Shown: positions 9,018 to 18,363 of the stretch, in pieces
Position numbering within the stretch: position 1 is the first letter of the stretch
How the letters are laid out: the number at the start of each line of letters is the position of its first letter
From: JALONH01 sp046329235
GTDB taxonomy: Bacteria; Bacteroidota; Bacteroidia; Cytophagales; Cytophagaceae
Direction of reading: 5' to 3'
NCBI GenBank assembly: GCA_046329235.1
Contig: JAXLVA010000001.1
Location: 496,001 to 560,000 of the forward strand
DNA length: 64,000 nucleotides
Position numbers and translations under genes: made by a program
Notes under the pieces: model-generated
Told to the model about the DNA's origin: nothing
The model's database searches: none
The model's input: the letters and a program-made list of their open reading frames with translations, nothing else

Positions 9018-10832
9018 AAGGTAAAAGCTTTTTAAGCTTCACTTTTATTATTTTATCCTTTTCTCTTTATGCTCAATCGACTACTAAAGTCGGTTTAACT
9101 TTGAGTGGAGGAGGAGCTAGAGGATTGGCTCATATAGGTCTATTAAAAGCCATCGATTCTTCCGGACTTAAAATCGATTACATTACAGGAACCAGTATGG
9201 GGAGTATTATTGGCTCGTTATACGCAATTGGTTATTCGGCTGATAGTATCGAAAAAATTGCACGAAAGTTAAATTGGGAAGTTTTACTATCCAATAACGC
9301 AGACCTTAGAAAATAACTATTGAAGAGAAATTTGAATTTCAACGTTATGCCATCGAACTGCCTGTACATGGAAAGAAAATTTCCTTACCCTCTGGTTTGA
9401 TAGAAGGGGAAGAGCTTTGGCTAAAGTTTTTTGAATTATATGCACCGGTACGTGATATAAAAGATTTTAATGATTTCAGTATTCCTTTTGCCTGTATAGG
9501 TACGGATGTTGTAAATGGGAAACCGGTATTGTTGAATCACGGAGAAATAACTAAAGCTATACGTTCTAGTATGGCTATACCTTCTGTTTTTTCAGCTGTC
9601 AATGTAGATTCGTTCTTATTGGTTGATGGAGGTGTAGTACGTAATTTCCCCGTTCAAGATGTTAGAAGTATGGGGGCTGATTATGTTATTGGTATTGATA
9701 TTTCTACACCCAATCTGAAACAGGAAGAAATGAAAACGGTATTTGATATCATGATGCAAATTGCCTTTTATACAGATGCCTTAGATCTAGAAAAGGAAAA
9801 GAGTTTGTGTGATGTCTATATAAAACCGGATTTAAAAGAGTTCACTACTGCCGATTTTGATAAAGGGGGCGATATTGTAGATTTAGGTATTGAAGAAGGT
9901 TTAAAATGGTATCCATTTTTTAAAAAACTGGCGGATTCATTACAACATTATCAAGATAAAGAAAATAGATTACCTGTAGGGAAAGACTCCTTTCAAATTG
10001 ATGAGATTGAACTAGTAGGTGTAAAGAAAACTTCCGATATTTTCTTCCTTGGAAAAGTAGGGTTAGTTCCCGGTGAAAAATATACAATAGAAGAAATTAA
10101 TGAAGGTGTTAGAAGAGTTTTTGGTACTCGTTCCTATAAAAAGGTAGTATATTCTTTTCAAACATCTCCGGATGGTAAACAAATATTGAAATTTGAAATA
10201 GAAGAAAATCCACTAACTTATGTTAAGGCCGGGATTCACTTTGATACTTATACAGGTATAGGCGTACAAAAGGATTAAATGTTCAAATCGAATCAGGGTA
10301 TGCTTTTAGTCAAAACCCTCATTTGAAAATATATCAAAATGGATCATTATTATATGATACGGATACTTCGGATATACTTCAATTAGGAAATTATATTAAA
10401 TCAAGTTTACAAATTGATAAATACGTTTATATCAATAAGCGACATACTGTATTAGTTAATATAGCTTCTGCCTATTACAATAAACCAAGTAATGTATTCA
10501 TTAATGAGGCTATTTTAGGTGGTACGGTTCAGAATAATAGAAATCAATACTCCGTATTTGGGGTACTTCCAACTCAAATAAGATCAACTAGTTTTAGCAT
10601 TTTTCATTTAGGTTATCAGTGGGAGTTTGCTAAAAATATGTTCCTTATCCCAAGAGCGAATTTAATGTACTATGATTATCAATATGATAAAATTCCGGAA
10701 GGTAAATGGTTACAAGGTGCTGCAGTAACATTTGGTTATGCTTCCGGTATTGGGCCAATACATATATCCATGATGTATTCTCCTCAAATTAAGAAGATAT
10801 ATCCGTTTGTTAATTTAGGATTTCATTTCTAA
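9014..10832 (+). pseudogene. Patatin-like phospholipase with POTRA and outer-membrane beta-barrel, disrupted
   Basis: Three reading frames together encode one protein. The first has a signal peptide and a patatin nucleophile region (LSGGGARGLAHIG, GTSMGSIIGSLYA) and stops at 9314-9316. The second, shifted by -1 after AGAAAA, continues ITIEEKFEFQRY and carries the catalytic DGGVVRNFPV and a POTRA-like domain, stopping at 10276-10278. The third, again shifted by -1, is a beta-barrel ending in the outer-membrane pattern FVNLGFHF. The barrel portion is only about 205 residues, short for a 16-strand Omp85-like barrel, so an internal deletion near 10260-10272 is likely. An ATG at 8975 exists, but the TTG at 9014 fits the signal peptide and the coupling to the preceding stop. 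Intact relatives are PlpD-like lipases. Confidence 0.8.
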
Positions 10833-11657
10833 TAGCTGAATGCCATCCTCTTTAATATCAATCATTCGATTTTTATAAAGTATTCCAATGGCTTTTTTAA
10901 AGTTCTTCTTACTCATCTGAAGTTTAAACATTATTTCTTCAGGTGAGCTATTGTCAGTAAGAGCTAAGAATCCTTCTTTTTCCTTTAGCTTGTTTAAAAT
11001 AAATTGAGCACTATCTTCTAACTGCACAAATCCTTGTTTACGTAGGCTTACAGTGATATTGCCGTTCTCTTTGACTTCTTTAATGTAGCCTTTGGTACGG
11101 TCTCCTAAGGATAAAAAAGTGAAAACATCATCATGGTAGATGAGTCCTTTGTATTTATTATTGATAATAACGTTCACTCCTAAATCACTTAAGTGAGTGA
11201 TAAAAATTTCTACTTCATCTTGTTCAAATAAACCTTCTAGAGGCTCTTTACTGATGTATCTCTCCCATTTGGAAGTTGCAACAAGTCGACCTGTTTGTTC
11301 ATCCATGTACACATAGACAGGGTAGGAGAAGCCTTCCTCCATTTTCTTTTTCTGTTCTCTAAAGGGAACGAATAAATCTTTTTCTAAGCCCCAATCTAAA
11401 AAGGCTCCAATAGCATTCACGGCTTTTACTTTTAAGTAAGCATACTCATGGAGTTTTACTAAAGGTGTTTCAGTCGTTGCTACTAATCGATCTTCCGAAT
11501 CACGATAGATAAAGACGTCGACGGAATCGTCAATTTTCATGGTAGGAGTGATGTACTTACCCGGAAGTAAAACTTCTTCTCCGGCTTCATCTACTAAATA
11601 AAAACCTTGAGGAGTATCTCGAGCTATACGTAGGGTATTAAATCTTCCTAAATCCAT
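10815..11657 (-). CDS. cvfB: S1-domain RNA-binding protein, CvfB family
   Basis: The 280-residue product has the CvfB layout. There are three consecutive OB/S1-like domains (LRIARDTPQGFYLVDEAG, YAYLKVKAVNAIGAFLDWG, and INNKYKGLIYHDD with GYIKEVKENGNITVSLR). A C-terminal winged-helix domain follows with EIMFKLQMSKKNFKKAIGILY. CvfB proteins bind RNA and affect gene expression in other bacteria; the target here is unknown. Its last 18 bases overlap the convergent 3' end of the broken patatin gene. That arrangement is compatible with decay of the patatin gene's 3' region. Confidence 0.88.
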   Translation of the reverse strand: MDLGRFNTLRIARDTPQGFYLVDEAGEEVLLPGKYITPTMKIDDSVDVFIYRDSEDRLVATTETPLVKLHEYAYLKVKAVNAIGAFLDWGLEKDLFVPFREQKKKMEEGFSYPVYVYMDEQTGRLVATSKWERYISKEPLEGLFEQDEVEIFITHLSDLGVNVIINNKYKGLIYHDDVFTFLSLGDRTKGYIKEVKENGNITVSLRKQGFVQLEDSAQFILNKLKEKEGFLALTDNSSPEEIMFKLQMSKKNFKKAIGILYKNRMIDIKEDGIQLLEMKS

Positions 11658-11679
11658 GACTTAAATGATGTTCAATAAA

Positions 11680-11712
11680 AAAAGCCCCGCCGGAAGGCGA
11701 GGCCTTTTATAT
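11680..11712 (-). terminator. Rho-independent terminator of the sdhCAB operon
   Basis: On the minus strand AAGGCCTCGCC, a TTCC loop and GGCGGGGCTT are followed by a run of seven T residues. It lies 14 bases past the sdhB stop and just upstream of the cvfB start. Confidence 0.88.
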
Positions 11713-11725
11713 AATTATAATTGAA

Positions 11726-12490
11726 TTACTTATTGTTTGAAGTAACTTTTGCTGCGATAAACTCTCTGTTTAAACGAGCGATGTGTTGTTGACCAATTTC
11801 TTTAGGACACTCAGCAGAACAAGCACCAGTGTTGGTACAGCTTCCGAATCCTTCTTCTTCCATTTGGTCTACCATACGTTCTACACGTTTAACAGCTTCT
11901 ACTTGACCTTGAGGTAATAGAGCTAACTGAGAAACTTTAGCAGACAGGAATAGCATAGCAGAAGCATTTTTACAAGCTGCTACACAAGCTCCACAACCGA
12001 TACATGTTGCTGCATCAAAAGCTTCGTCAGCTACTTCTTTACCGATTGGAATTGCGTTAGCATCAATCGTTACACCGGAGTTAACAGAAACATAACCACC
12101 GGCTTGAATGATACGGTCAAATGCAGAACGATCTACAACTAAATCTTTTACTACAGGAAAAGCAGATGCTCTCCATGGTTCAATGGTAATAGTATCGCCA
12201 TCTTTGAAACTACGCATGTGCAACTGACAAGTAGTGATACCTTGTTTTGGTCCGTGCGGACGTCCATCGATGAACATACTACACATACCACAGATACCTT
12301 CACGACAGTCGTGGTCAAAAGCGATTGGATCATCACCTTTTTTCACTAAACCTTCGTTTACTACGTCAATCATTTCAAGGAATGACATATCCGGAGAAAT
12401 TCCGGTTGCTTGGTAATTCACCATTTTACCGGCTGATTTAGCGTCTTTCTGACGCCAAACTTTCAGCGTTAAATTCATGTTTCCAGACAT
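11726..12490 (-). CDS. sdhB: Succinate dehydrogenase/fumarate reductase iron-sulfur subunit
   Basis: The 254-residue protein carries the three iron-sulfur cluster motifs of SdhB. The N-terminal plant-ferredoxin motif is CREGICGMC, followed by a later Cys. The two C-terminal motifs are CIGCGACVAACKNA and CTNTGACSAECPKEI. Electrons pass from the flavoprotein through these clusters to the membrane quinone site. The ATG overlaps the sdhA stop (TAATG), which implies translational coupling. The size and cluster motifs fit the non-classical SdhB found with a single large cytochrome b subunit. Confidence 0.96.
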   Translation of the reverse strand: MSGNMNLTLKVWRQKDAKSAGKMVNYQATGISPDMSFLEMIDVVNEGLVKKGDDPIAFDHDCREGICGMCSMFIDGRPHGPKQGITTCQLHMRSFKDGDTITIEPWRASAFPVVKDLVVDRSAFDRIIQAGGYVSVNSGVTIDANAIPIGKEVADEAFDAATCIGCGACVAACKNASAMLFLSAKVSQLALLPQGQVEAVKRVERMVDQMEEEGFGSCTNTGACSAECPKEIGQQHIARLNREFIAAKVTSNNK

Positions 12491-14403
12491 TATTTATAGG
12501 ATCTTTGAGTCAATTTAACATTTTCAAATTTCAATTCTTCTTTGTGTAATACTTCAGGTTGGTTATCACCTGTGTATTCCCAAGCAGATACATAACAGAA
12601 TTTATCATCGTTACGTTTTGCTTCACCCTCTTCTGTTTGGTGTTCTTCACGGAAGTGACCACCACAAGATTCTTCACGCATTAAGGCATCCGTTACCATT
12701 AATTCACCTAACTCGATAAAGTCAGCCACACGGCCTGCTCTTTCTAATTGTTGGTTGAATTCTTCGTTGGTACCTAATACGTTTACGTTTTTCCAGAAAT
12801 CTTCTTTTAAATCACGAATCAAGCCTTGAGCTTTTTTCAAACCTTCTTCGTTACGAGCCATACCGCAGTATTCCCACATGATCTTACCTAACTCACGGTG
12901 GTATTCAGTAACGGTTTTCGTTCCTTTGATATTTAAAAGTTTATTGATTCTTTCAGTCACGCGAGCTTTAGCAGCTGCGAATTCAGGATGAGAAGTATCT
13001 ACTGCTTTAGGACCAATGTTCGCTAAATAATCACCAATAGTGTATGGGATTACGAAGTAACCGTCCGCTAAACCTTGCATTAAAGCAGATGCTCCTAAAC
13101 GGTTAGCACCGTGGTCAGAGAAGTTTGCTTCACCTAAGGCATATAAACCTGGGATAGTTGTCATTAAGTTATAATCTACCCAAAGACCACCCATGGTGTA
13201 GTGAACCGCAGGGTAAATACGCATTGGTTCTTTGTAAGGGTTTTCACCGGTAATTTGATAGTACATATCAAATAAGTTACCGTATTTAGCTCTTACTGTA
13301 TCTTCGCCCATACGTTTGATCGCATCAGCAAAGTCTAAGTATACCGCTAAACCACTTTGACCTACACCGCGTTTCTCATCACACATTTCTTTTGCGTTAC
13401 GAGAAGCCACATCACGAGGTACTAAGTTACCGAAGGAAGGATATTTTCTTTCTAAGAAGTAATCTCTTTCGCTATCCGGAATTTCATTCGGATGGCGTTT
13501 GTCACCTACTGCTTTAGGAACCCATACGCGACCATCGTTACGTAAAGATTCAGACATCAATGTTAATTTCGATTGATGATCTCCAGAAACTGGGATACAA
13601 GTAGGGTGAATTTGAGTGTAACAAGGGTTTCCGAAGAAAGCTCCTTTTTTGTGTGCTCTCCAAGCAGCTGTAACGTTGGAACCTTGTGCGTTGGTAGATA
13701 AGTAGAATACGTTACCATAACCACCTGTACAAAGTAATACAGCATGTCCGGAATGTGTTTCAATTTCACCTGTTACTAAGTCACGAGTCACGATACCACG
13801 AGCGTGGCCGTCAATCATAACTAAGTCTAACATTTCTGTACGAGGGAACATTTGAACTTTACCTTCGTCTACCATTCTTGATAAGGCAGAGTAAGCGCCT
13901 AATAATAATTGTTGTCCTGTTTGACCGCGAGCGTAGAAGGTACGTGATACCTGAGCACCACCGAAAGAACGGTTGTCAAGTAATCCGCCATACTCACGTG
14001 CAAAAGGTACACCTTGTGCCACACATTGGTCAATGATGTTCACAGATACTTCCGCTAAACGGTGAACGTTAGCTTCACGTGCTCTGTAGTCACCACCTTT
14101 GATAGTGTCATAAAACAAACGGTAAACAGAGTCACCATCGTTTCTATAATTTTTAGCTGCATTGATACCCCCTTGTGCTGCAATCGAGTGCGCACGACGT
14201 GGTGAATCTTGAAAACAAAATGCTTTTACGTTATATCCTAACTCACCTAAAGAGGCTGCTGCTGCGGCACCAGCTAATCCGGTACCAACTACGATAACGT
14301 CGTACTTACGCTTATTCGCCGGGTTCACCAATTTCAGGTTGAACTTGTGACGTGTCCATTTGTCTGCTAATGGTCCGTCAGGTATTTTGGAATCTAGCTT
14401 CAT
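12490..14403 (-). CDS. sdhA: Succinate dehydrogenase/fumarate reductase flavoprotein subunit
   Basis: The 637-residue flavoprotein has the FAD-binding GTGLAGAAAAASLGELG motif near residues 41-57. It also has the covalent-FAD segment around HSIAAQGGINAAKNY and active-site stretches including HPTCIP and GLWVDYNLMTTIPGLYALGE. It oxidises succinate to fumarate (or the reverse) on the cytosolic face of the complex. It is the middle gene of sdhC-sdhA-sdhB, 16 bases after sdhC and overlapping sdhB by one base. Length and order match Bacteroidota complexes. Confidence 0.96.
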   Translation of the reverse strand: MKLDSKIPDGPLADKWTRHKFNLKLVNPANKRKYDVIVVGTGLAGAAAAASLGELGYNVKAFCFQDSPRRAHSIAAQGGINAAKNYRNDGDSVYRLFYDTIKGGDYRAREANVHRLAEVSVNIIDQCVAQGVPFAREYGGLLDNRSFGGAQVSRTFYARGQTGQQLLLGAYSALSRMVDEGKVQMFPRTEMLDLVMIDGHARGIVTRDLVTGEIETHSGHAVLLCTGGYGNVFYLSTNAQGSNVTAAWRAHKKGAFFGNPCYTQIHPTCIPVSGDHQSKLTLMSESLRNDGRVWVPKAVGDKRHPNEIPDSERDYFLERKYPSFGNLVPRDVASRNAKEMCDEKRGVGQSGLAVYLDFADAIKRMGEDTVRAKYGNLFDMYYQITGENPYKEPMRIYPAVHYTMGGLWVDYNLMTTIPGLYALGEANFSDHGANRLGASALMQGLADGYFVIPYTIGDYLANIGPKAVDTSHPEFAAAKARVTERINKLLNIKGTKTVTEYHRELGKIMWEYCGMARNEEGLKKAQGLIRDLKEDFWKNVNVLGTNEEFNQQLERAGRVADFIELGELMVTDALMREESCGGHFREEHQTEEGEAKRNDDKFCYVSAWEYTGDNQPEVLHKEELKFENVKLTQRSYK

Positions 14404-14419
14404 AGTAGCTTATAAAATC

Positions 14420-15130
14420 TTAATGATTGAAGTAAATGTACAGTGGTATCAGTGCGAAACCTGCCGGAATTAATCCCCAGAAAATTACTGATATAGCATT
14501 CACCATCGGTGAATACTTTGGATGATTTAAACCTAACGTTTTGAAGGCAGATTGGAAGCCGTGGTATAAGTGGAATCCAACTGCTAACATACTGAATACA
14601 TAGAAAGCAACTAGCAATGGGCTTTCGTAAGCTTCCACTACTTCATGATATAAATCTTTTAAAACTATGGAATCACCTTTTTCATCCGTGTAAGTATGTG
14701 TTTCCATTGGATGAGAAGTTCCATACTCGTGGTATTCTCTCCAGAAGTCACCCATATGAACCACAATGAACACTAACAAGATAGTACCTAAGATACCCAT
14801 GTTACGAGAAGCCCATACGCTACTCACTCCGGCATCTTGGTAAGCATAACCTTGTGGTCTAGCTTTTTTGTTTTTAAGAGTTAAAACAATTCCCCATATA
14901 GCATGTCCAATGATGGAAGCATACAACAAGTAAGAAGTTGTTTTGATTAATGGATTAGAAGTCATGAACTTTGCATACGTGTTGAATGCTAATCCCTCGT
15001 CTTGTTTTAATAATTGTAAATTCCCGGCTAAATGCACCGCCAAGAAGGTACATAAAAAGAGCCCTGTCAGGGCCATTACTAGCTTTCTACCCACACTGGT
15101 AGACCACACTGTTTTTACAAACCAACTCAT
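14420..15130 (-). CDS. sdhC: Succinate dehydrogenase cytochrome b subunit
   Basis: The 236-residue membrane protein has about five helices and several in-helix histidines (FLAVHLAGNLQ, IIGHAIWGIV, IVVHMGDFW, GFHLYHGFQ) suited to bind two b hemes. It is the single-subunit anchor typical of epsilonproteobacterial- and Bacteroidota-type SDH/FRD, which uses menaquinone; menC elsewhere in the window supports that quinone. It is the first gene of the operon, starting with ATG about 33 bases downstream of a well-matched promoter. Confidence 0.94.
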   Translation of the reverse strand: MSWFVKTVWSTSVGRKLVMALTGLFLCTFLAVHLAGNLQLLKQDEGLAFNTYAKFMTSNPLIKTTSYLLYASIIGHAIWGIVLTLKNKKARPQGYAYQDAGVSSVWASRNMGILGTILLVFIVVHMGDFWREYHEYGTSHPMETHTYTDEKGDSIVLKDLYHEVVEAYESPLLVAFYVFSMLAVGFHLYHGFQSAFKTLGLNHPKYSPMVNAISVIFWGLIPAGFALIPLYIYFNH

Positions 15131-15168
15131 CGTACGTTTCTTTGATTAAGTTATTTAAGTTAATGTAC

Positions 15169-15199
15169 CAAAAATAGTAGGCAATAGGGGATTTAGCAA
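15169..15199 (-). promoter_or_regulatory. Bacteroidota-type promoter of sdhCAB
   Basis: On the minus strand TATTTTTG (15176-15169) matches TAnnTTTG and a TTG (15199-15197) lies exactly 20 bp upstream. The predicted start near 15163 leaves a 33-base leader before the sdhC ATG. Confidence 0.65.
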
Positions 15200-15288
15200 T
15201 GAATTTATTTATTTAAAGTCATTCTAAATTGATTATATTAGCGGTAGAAATAAAACAAACAACTGGATTTCACAGTTTTATATAAAGG

Positions 15289-17919
15289 ATGTTTATATCT
15301 GAAAAAATAAGAAATTTTACTTACGTTTTTTTACTGATATCGCTGGTAGTTTTCTCAGCAAGTGCAACCCATATTAAAGCCGGGGAATTTAATGCTCAAA
15401 GAGATCCTAATGACCCTCTTACTTACGTCTTTACACTTTCTCTTTATCTGAATGTGGGTACTGGTGTTGCTGATCAACCTTCTGTAGATATGGTGTTTAG
15501 CGATGGAACTATGGTCAACGTGGGCGGAACCCCCGCTGTATCCATTGGTAATAATACAAATAAGAGGACTTATACAACTACACACACATTCAATGCTCCC
15601 GGTTTTTACAAGGTAAGTATCGATCACTCCTGGAGAAACGACCGAATCATAAATATCCCGAATTCCGGAGCTACTGATTTTTATATTGAGCTAGGACTAC
15701 TCATAGATCCTTTAGTTGGTTTAAACCAGACTCCTATTTTAACCATTCCTCCCATCGATATAGGTGGGATAAACAAAATTTACAAACATAATCCCGGCGC
15801 TTATGATCCGGACGGAGATAGTATCTCATATAAGTTGGTTACACCCTTGTCCGGTGTAAATCAACCGATACCTAATTATAGCTTACCCAATAATGCTGCA
15901 TTTGGTGGAGTTTCAACAGGTGGTGGTCCAGCTACATTAACACTTAATGAAGAAACAGGTGACTTAATATGGAATACACCTTCCGCTTATGGTTCGCCTG
16001 AAAGATATTATAACGTAGCCATAATGGTGGAAGAGTGGCGGTATGGTATTCGCATAGGCTACCTTATCCGAGACATGCAAATTGAAATTGTTCCAACATT
16101 AAATGATCCGCCAATAGTTGTTATTCCTAAAGATACATGCGTGGAAGCAGGTAAGGTATTGCTTGCAACATTTTTAGGTAGTGACCCTAATGGTGATCCT
16201 ATTGAGATGGATGCTTATGGTGGTCCTTTTAATGTAAATAGTAATCCTGCTACAGAAACCATTCATTCAACATCTATTGATTTTGCATGGAATACGGATT
16301 GCTCTCATATTCGCATACAGCCTTATGATGTATATGTTCAGGCTACAGACATTAATAATGTACCTAGATTAGTTGATTATAAAACGTGGAGAATATATGT
16401 GAAAGCTCCGGCGGTAAAAAATGTACAATCTGTTCCTGTAGCAAATGCTATTCAATTGACTTGGGATTTATACTCTTGTCAGAATGCAAGTAAAATATCT
16501 ATATATCGTCAAATATGTAGCGATACACCTATTCCTTCAGACCCATGTACCACCGGTGCACCGGATGGTTATGTTAAAATAGGAGAGGTGACTCCTTCCG
16601 TAATTACATTTACTGATAATAATAATGGTGTTGGCATCCCTATAGGTGTTACTTATTGCTACATTCTGGTAGCTGAGTTTCCTTTGCCGGCAGGTGGCGA
16701 AAGTTATCCTTCTCAGAAAACGTGTGCAGCGTTAGCTATAACAGCTCCTGTTCTTTCTGTTGTGGATGTTTTACAAACTGATGCTTCCAACGGAAGTGTA
16801 AAGTTAGCATGGTATCATCCGAATTCACCATCATTGACTCCTCCTTACACTTATAGTGTTCAGCAAAGTGTTGGATTTAATACCTCAACATTTACTACCA
16901 TAGCTACAGGTGTAGTAGATACCTTCTATACTATTTCAGGGATAAACACTTTAACATCTGAGTACACTTATCGAGTTGTTTTGGAAAATAATAATCAAAA
17001 TTCCACTTTCGTTCCTACTACTCAACTTCAACTGAAGTCGGTATCTGGTGCCATTCAGATATCTTGGCAAAATAATGCTCCTTGGGGTATTGATTCCTCA
17101 CAAGTATTTATTTCTGTGAATAAAGCTCCCTATTTTAAAACAACTACCATTGTTGGTATTGCATCTTCTTATACATATAATTCTGCTACGGGTTATTGTG
17201 ATACATTAGATGTTTATGTAAAATCTTTTGGAAAGTATTGTGATAGTTATTTGTCGGATACCAATTATCAGGTATCTGCTATCAGAAAAATTGTACCACT
17301 AGACGACCGTCAACCTCCGGCTCCGGTAGCATTCATCAATGGATGTTCTCAGAATGTTGATAATACCACCAATGTTATTTATTGGACTAGGGTAGCTTAT
17401 GCCAATTGTAATACCATTACAGGATATCGATTGTATTTTAGTCCGCAAGAAGGGGAAGCATATACTTTATTAAGCGACCAAACAGATACATTTTATATTC
17501 ATCAAAATAGTTTCTCTACTGCAGGTTGTTACAAGGTATTAGCGTATAATAGAGATAATGTAGAAGGTGCCTATAGTAATGAAGTTTGTGTGGATGATTG
17601 TTTCTACTATGAATTGCCGAATTTAGTAACGGTTAATAATGATGGGAAGAATGATTTGTTCGAACCCTTCCCAATTCCTTTCGGAGTTACGTCTGCTACT
17701 TGTGCCATTTATAATATTTGGGGTGAATTGATATATTTTTCTGAGAATCCTCTTGAAATAAAATGGGATGGCAAAACTAAGAATGGGCCTGTTTCAGATG
17801 GGATATATTACTATGCTGTTACGGTAACCTATAATAGAAGGCTAAAGAAAAGTGATCAAGTGAAAATATTTAAAGGCTGGGTTCATATTATTCATCAATC
17901 CGGAGTCCCTACAAAGTAA
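15289..17919 (+). CDS. Large secreted surface protein with T9SS type B (gliding-associated) sorting domain
   Basis: This 876-residue protein has a signal peptide (about 1-27, ending SASATHIKAG). The N-terminal half contains cadherin/PKD-like beta domains (GAYDPDGDSISYKL, FLGSDPNGDPIEMDAYGG). Fibronectin type III-like modules follow (about 375-480, 480-580, 680-770). The C-terminal 85 residues, LPNLVTVNNDGKNDLFEPF to FKGWVHII with IYNIWGELIY and WDGKTKNGPVSDGIYYYAV, are the CHU_C/type B domain that directs T9SS export and cell-surface attachment. The biological role is unknown. The DCC-family gene follows after two bases, so the two may be cotranscribed. Confidence 0.9.
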   Translation: MFISEKIRNFTYVFLLISLVVFSASATHIKAGEFNAQRDPNDPLTYVFTLSLYLNVGTGVADQPSVDMVFSDGTMVNVGGTPAVSIGNNTNKRTYTTTHTFNAPGFYKVSIDHSWRNDRIINIPNSGATDFYIELGLLIDPLVGLNQTPILTIPPIDIGGINKIYKHNPGAYDPDGDSISYKLVTPLSGVNQPIPNYSLPNNAAFGGVSTGGGPATLTLNEETGDLIWNTPSAYGSPERYYNVAIMVEEWRYGIRIGYLIRDMQIEIVPTLNDPPIVVIPKDTCVEAGKVLLATFLGSDPNGDPIEMDAYGGPFNVNSNPATETIHSTSIDFAWNTDCSHIRIQPYDVYVQATDINNVPRLVDYKTWRIYVKAPAVKNVQSVPVANAIQLTWDLYSCQNASKISIYRQICSDTPIPSDPCTTGAPDGYVKIGEVTPSVITFTDNNNGVGIPIGVTYCYILVAEFPLPAGGESYPSQKTCAALAITAPVLSVVDVLQTDASNGSVKLAWYHPNSPSLTPPYTYSVQQSVGFNTSTFTTIATGVVDTFYTISGINTLTSEYTYRVVLENNNQNSTFVPTTQLQLKSVSGAIQISWQNNAPWGIDSSQVFISVNKAPYFKTTTIVGIASSYTYNSATGYCDTLDVYVKSFGKYCDSYLSDTNYQVSAIRKIVPLDDRQPPAPVAFINGCSQNVDNTTNVIYWTRVAYANCNTITGYRLYFSPQEGEAYTLLSDQTDTFYIHQNSFSTAGCYKVLAYNRDNVEGAYSNEVCVDDCFYYELPNLVTVNNDGKNDLFEPFPIPFGVTSATCAIYNIWGELIYFSENPLEIKWDGKTKNGPVSDGIYYYAVTVTYNRRLKKSDQVKIFKGWVHIIHQSGVPTK

Positions 17920-17921
17920 CA

Positions 17922-18320
17922 ATGAATAACTCTACCATAATATTGTTCGATGGTGTTTGTAACTTATGTAGTGGTAGCGTCCAGTTTATTTTGAAACGCG
18001 ACAAAAAAGGAGTTTTTAAATTTGCCTCTTTACAATCTGATATAGGATCTTCTTATCTATCACAATTTGAAATTTCAGGTGTTGATAGTATAGTGTGTAT
18101 TCAAGATGAAAAAGCCTTTACAAAATTTAAAGCGGTACAAAGAATTTCTAAAGAGTTAGGCAGAGGGTATAAATTTTTATACTGGATAAGTAAAATTATT
18201 CCTGTGACACTGGGAAATCTTTTATATGATTTTATAGCGAAGAATAGATATCGTTGGATGGGGAAAAAAGAAGTTTGTTGGATACCATCACCGGAGTGGA
18301 AAGAACGATTTTTAAAATAA
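17922..18320 (+). CDS. DCC-family (DUF393) thiol-disulfide oxidoreductase-like protein
   Basis: The 132-residue protein starts with IILFDGVCNLCSGSVQFIL, the DxxCxxC signature that names the DCC family, followed by a thioredoxin-like pattern (FKFASLQSDIG). A later YKFLYWISKIIPV segment and a C-terminal RYRWMGKKEVCWIP stretch are typical of the family. It has no signal peptide. A thiol redox function is inferred from family membership and has not been demonstrated for most members. Confidence 0.88.
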   Translation: MNNSTIILFDGVCNLCSGSVQFILKRDKKGVFKFASLQSDIGSSYLSQFEISGVDSIVCIQDEKAFTKFKAVQRISKELGRGYKFLYWISKIIPVTLGNLLYDFIAKNRYRWMGKKEVCWIPSPEWKERFLK

Positions 18321-18351
18321 AAATCCTGTTTATTATTTCTCAGAATAGGGT

Positions 18352-18359
18352 TACTTTTG
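18352..18359 (+). promoter_or_regulatory. Possible -7 element (TACTTTTG) directly upstream of the outer membrane protein gene
   Basis: TACTTTTG matches TAnnTTTG but ends only 4 bases before the ATG at 18364, and no TTG lies 19-21 bp upstream. If active, it would produce a leaderless or nearly leaderless mRNA. This is a weak call. Confidence 0.3.
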
Positions 18360-18363
18360 TCCG

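Noticed and set aside
9305..9325. Programmed -1 ribosomal frameshift in the patatin gene
   Set aside because: No slippery X-XXY-YYZ heptamer with a downstream stem is evident, and a second break further on makes gene decay the simpler reading.
12151..12416. Open frames on both strands inside sdhB
   Set aside because: They are shadows of the strongly conserved sdhB coding frame.
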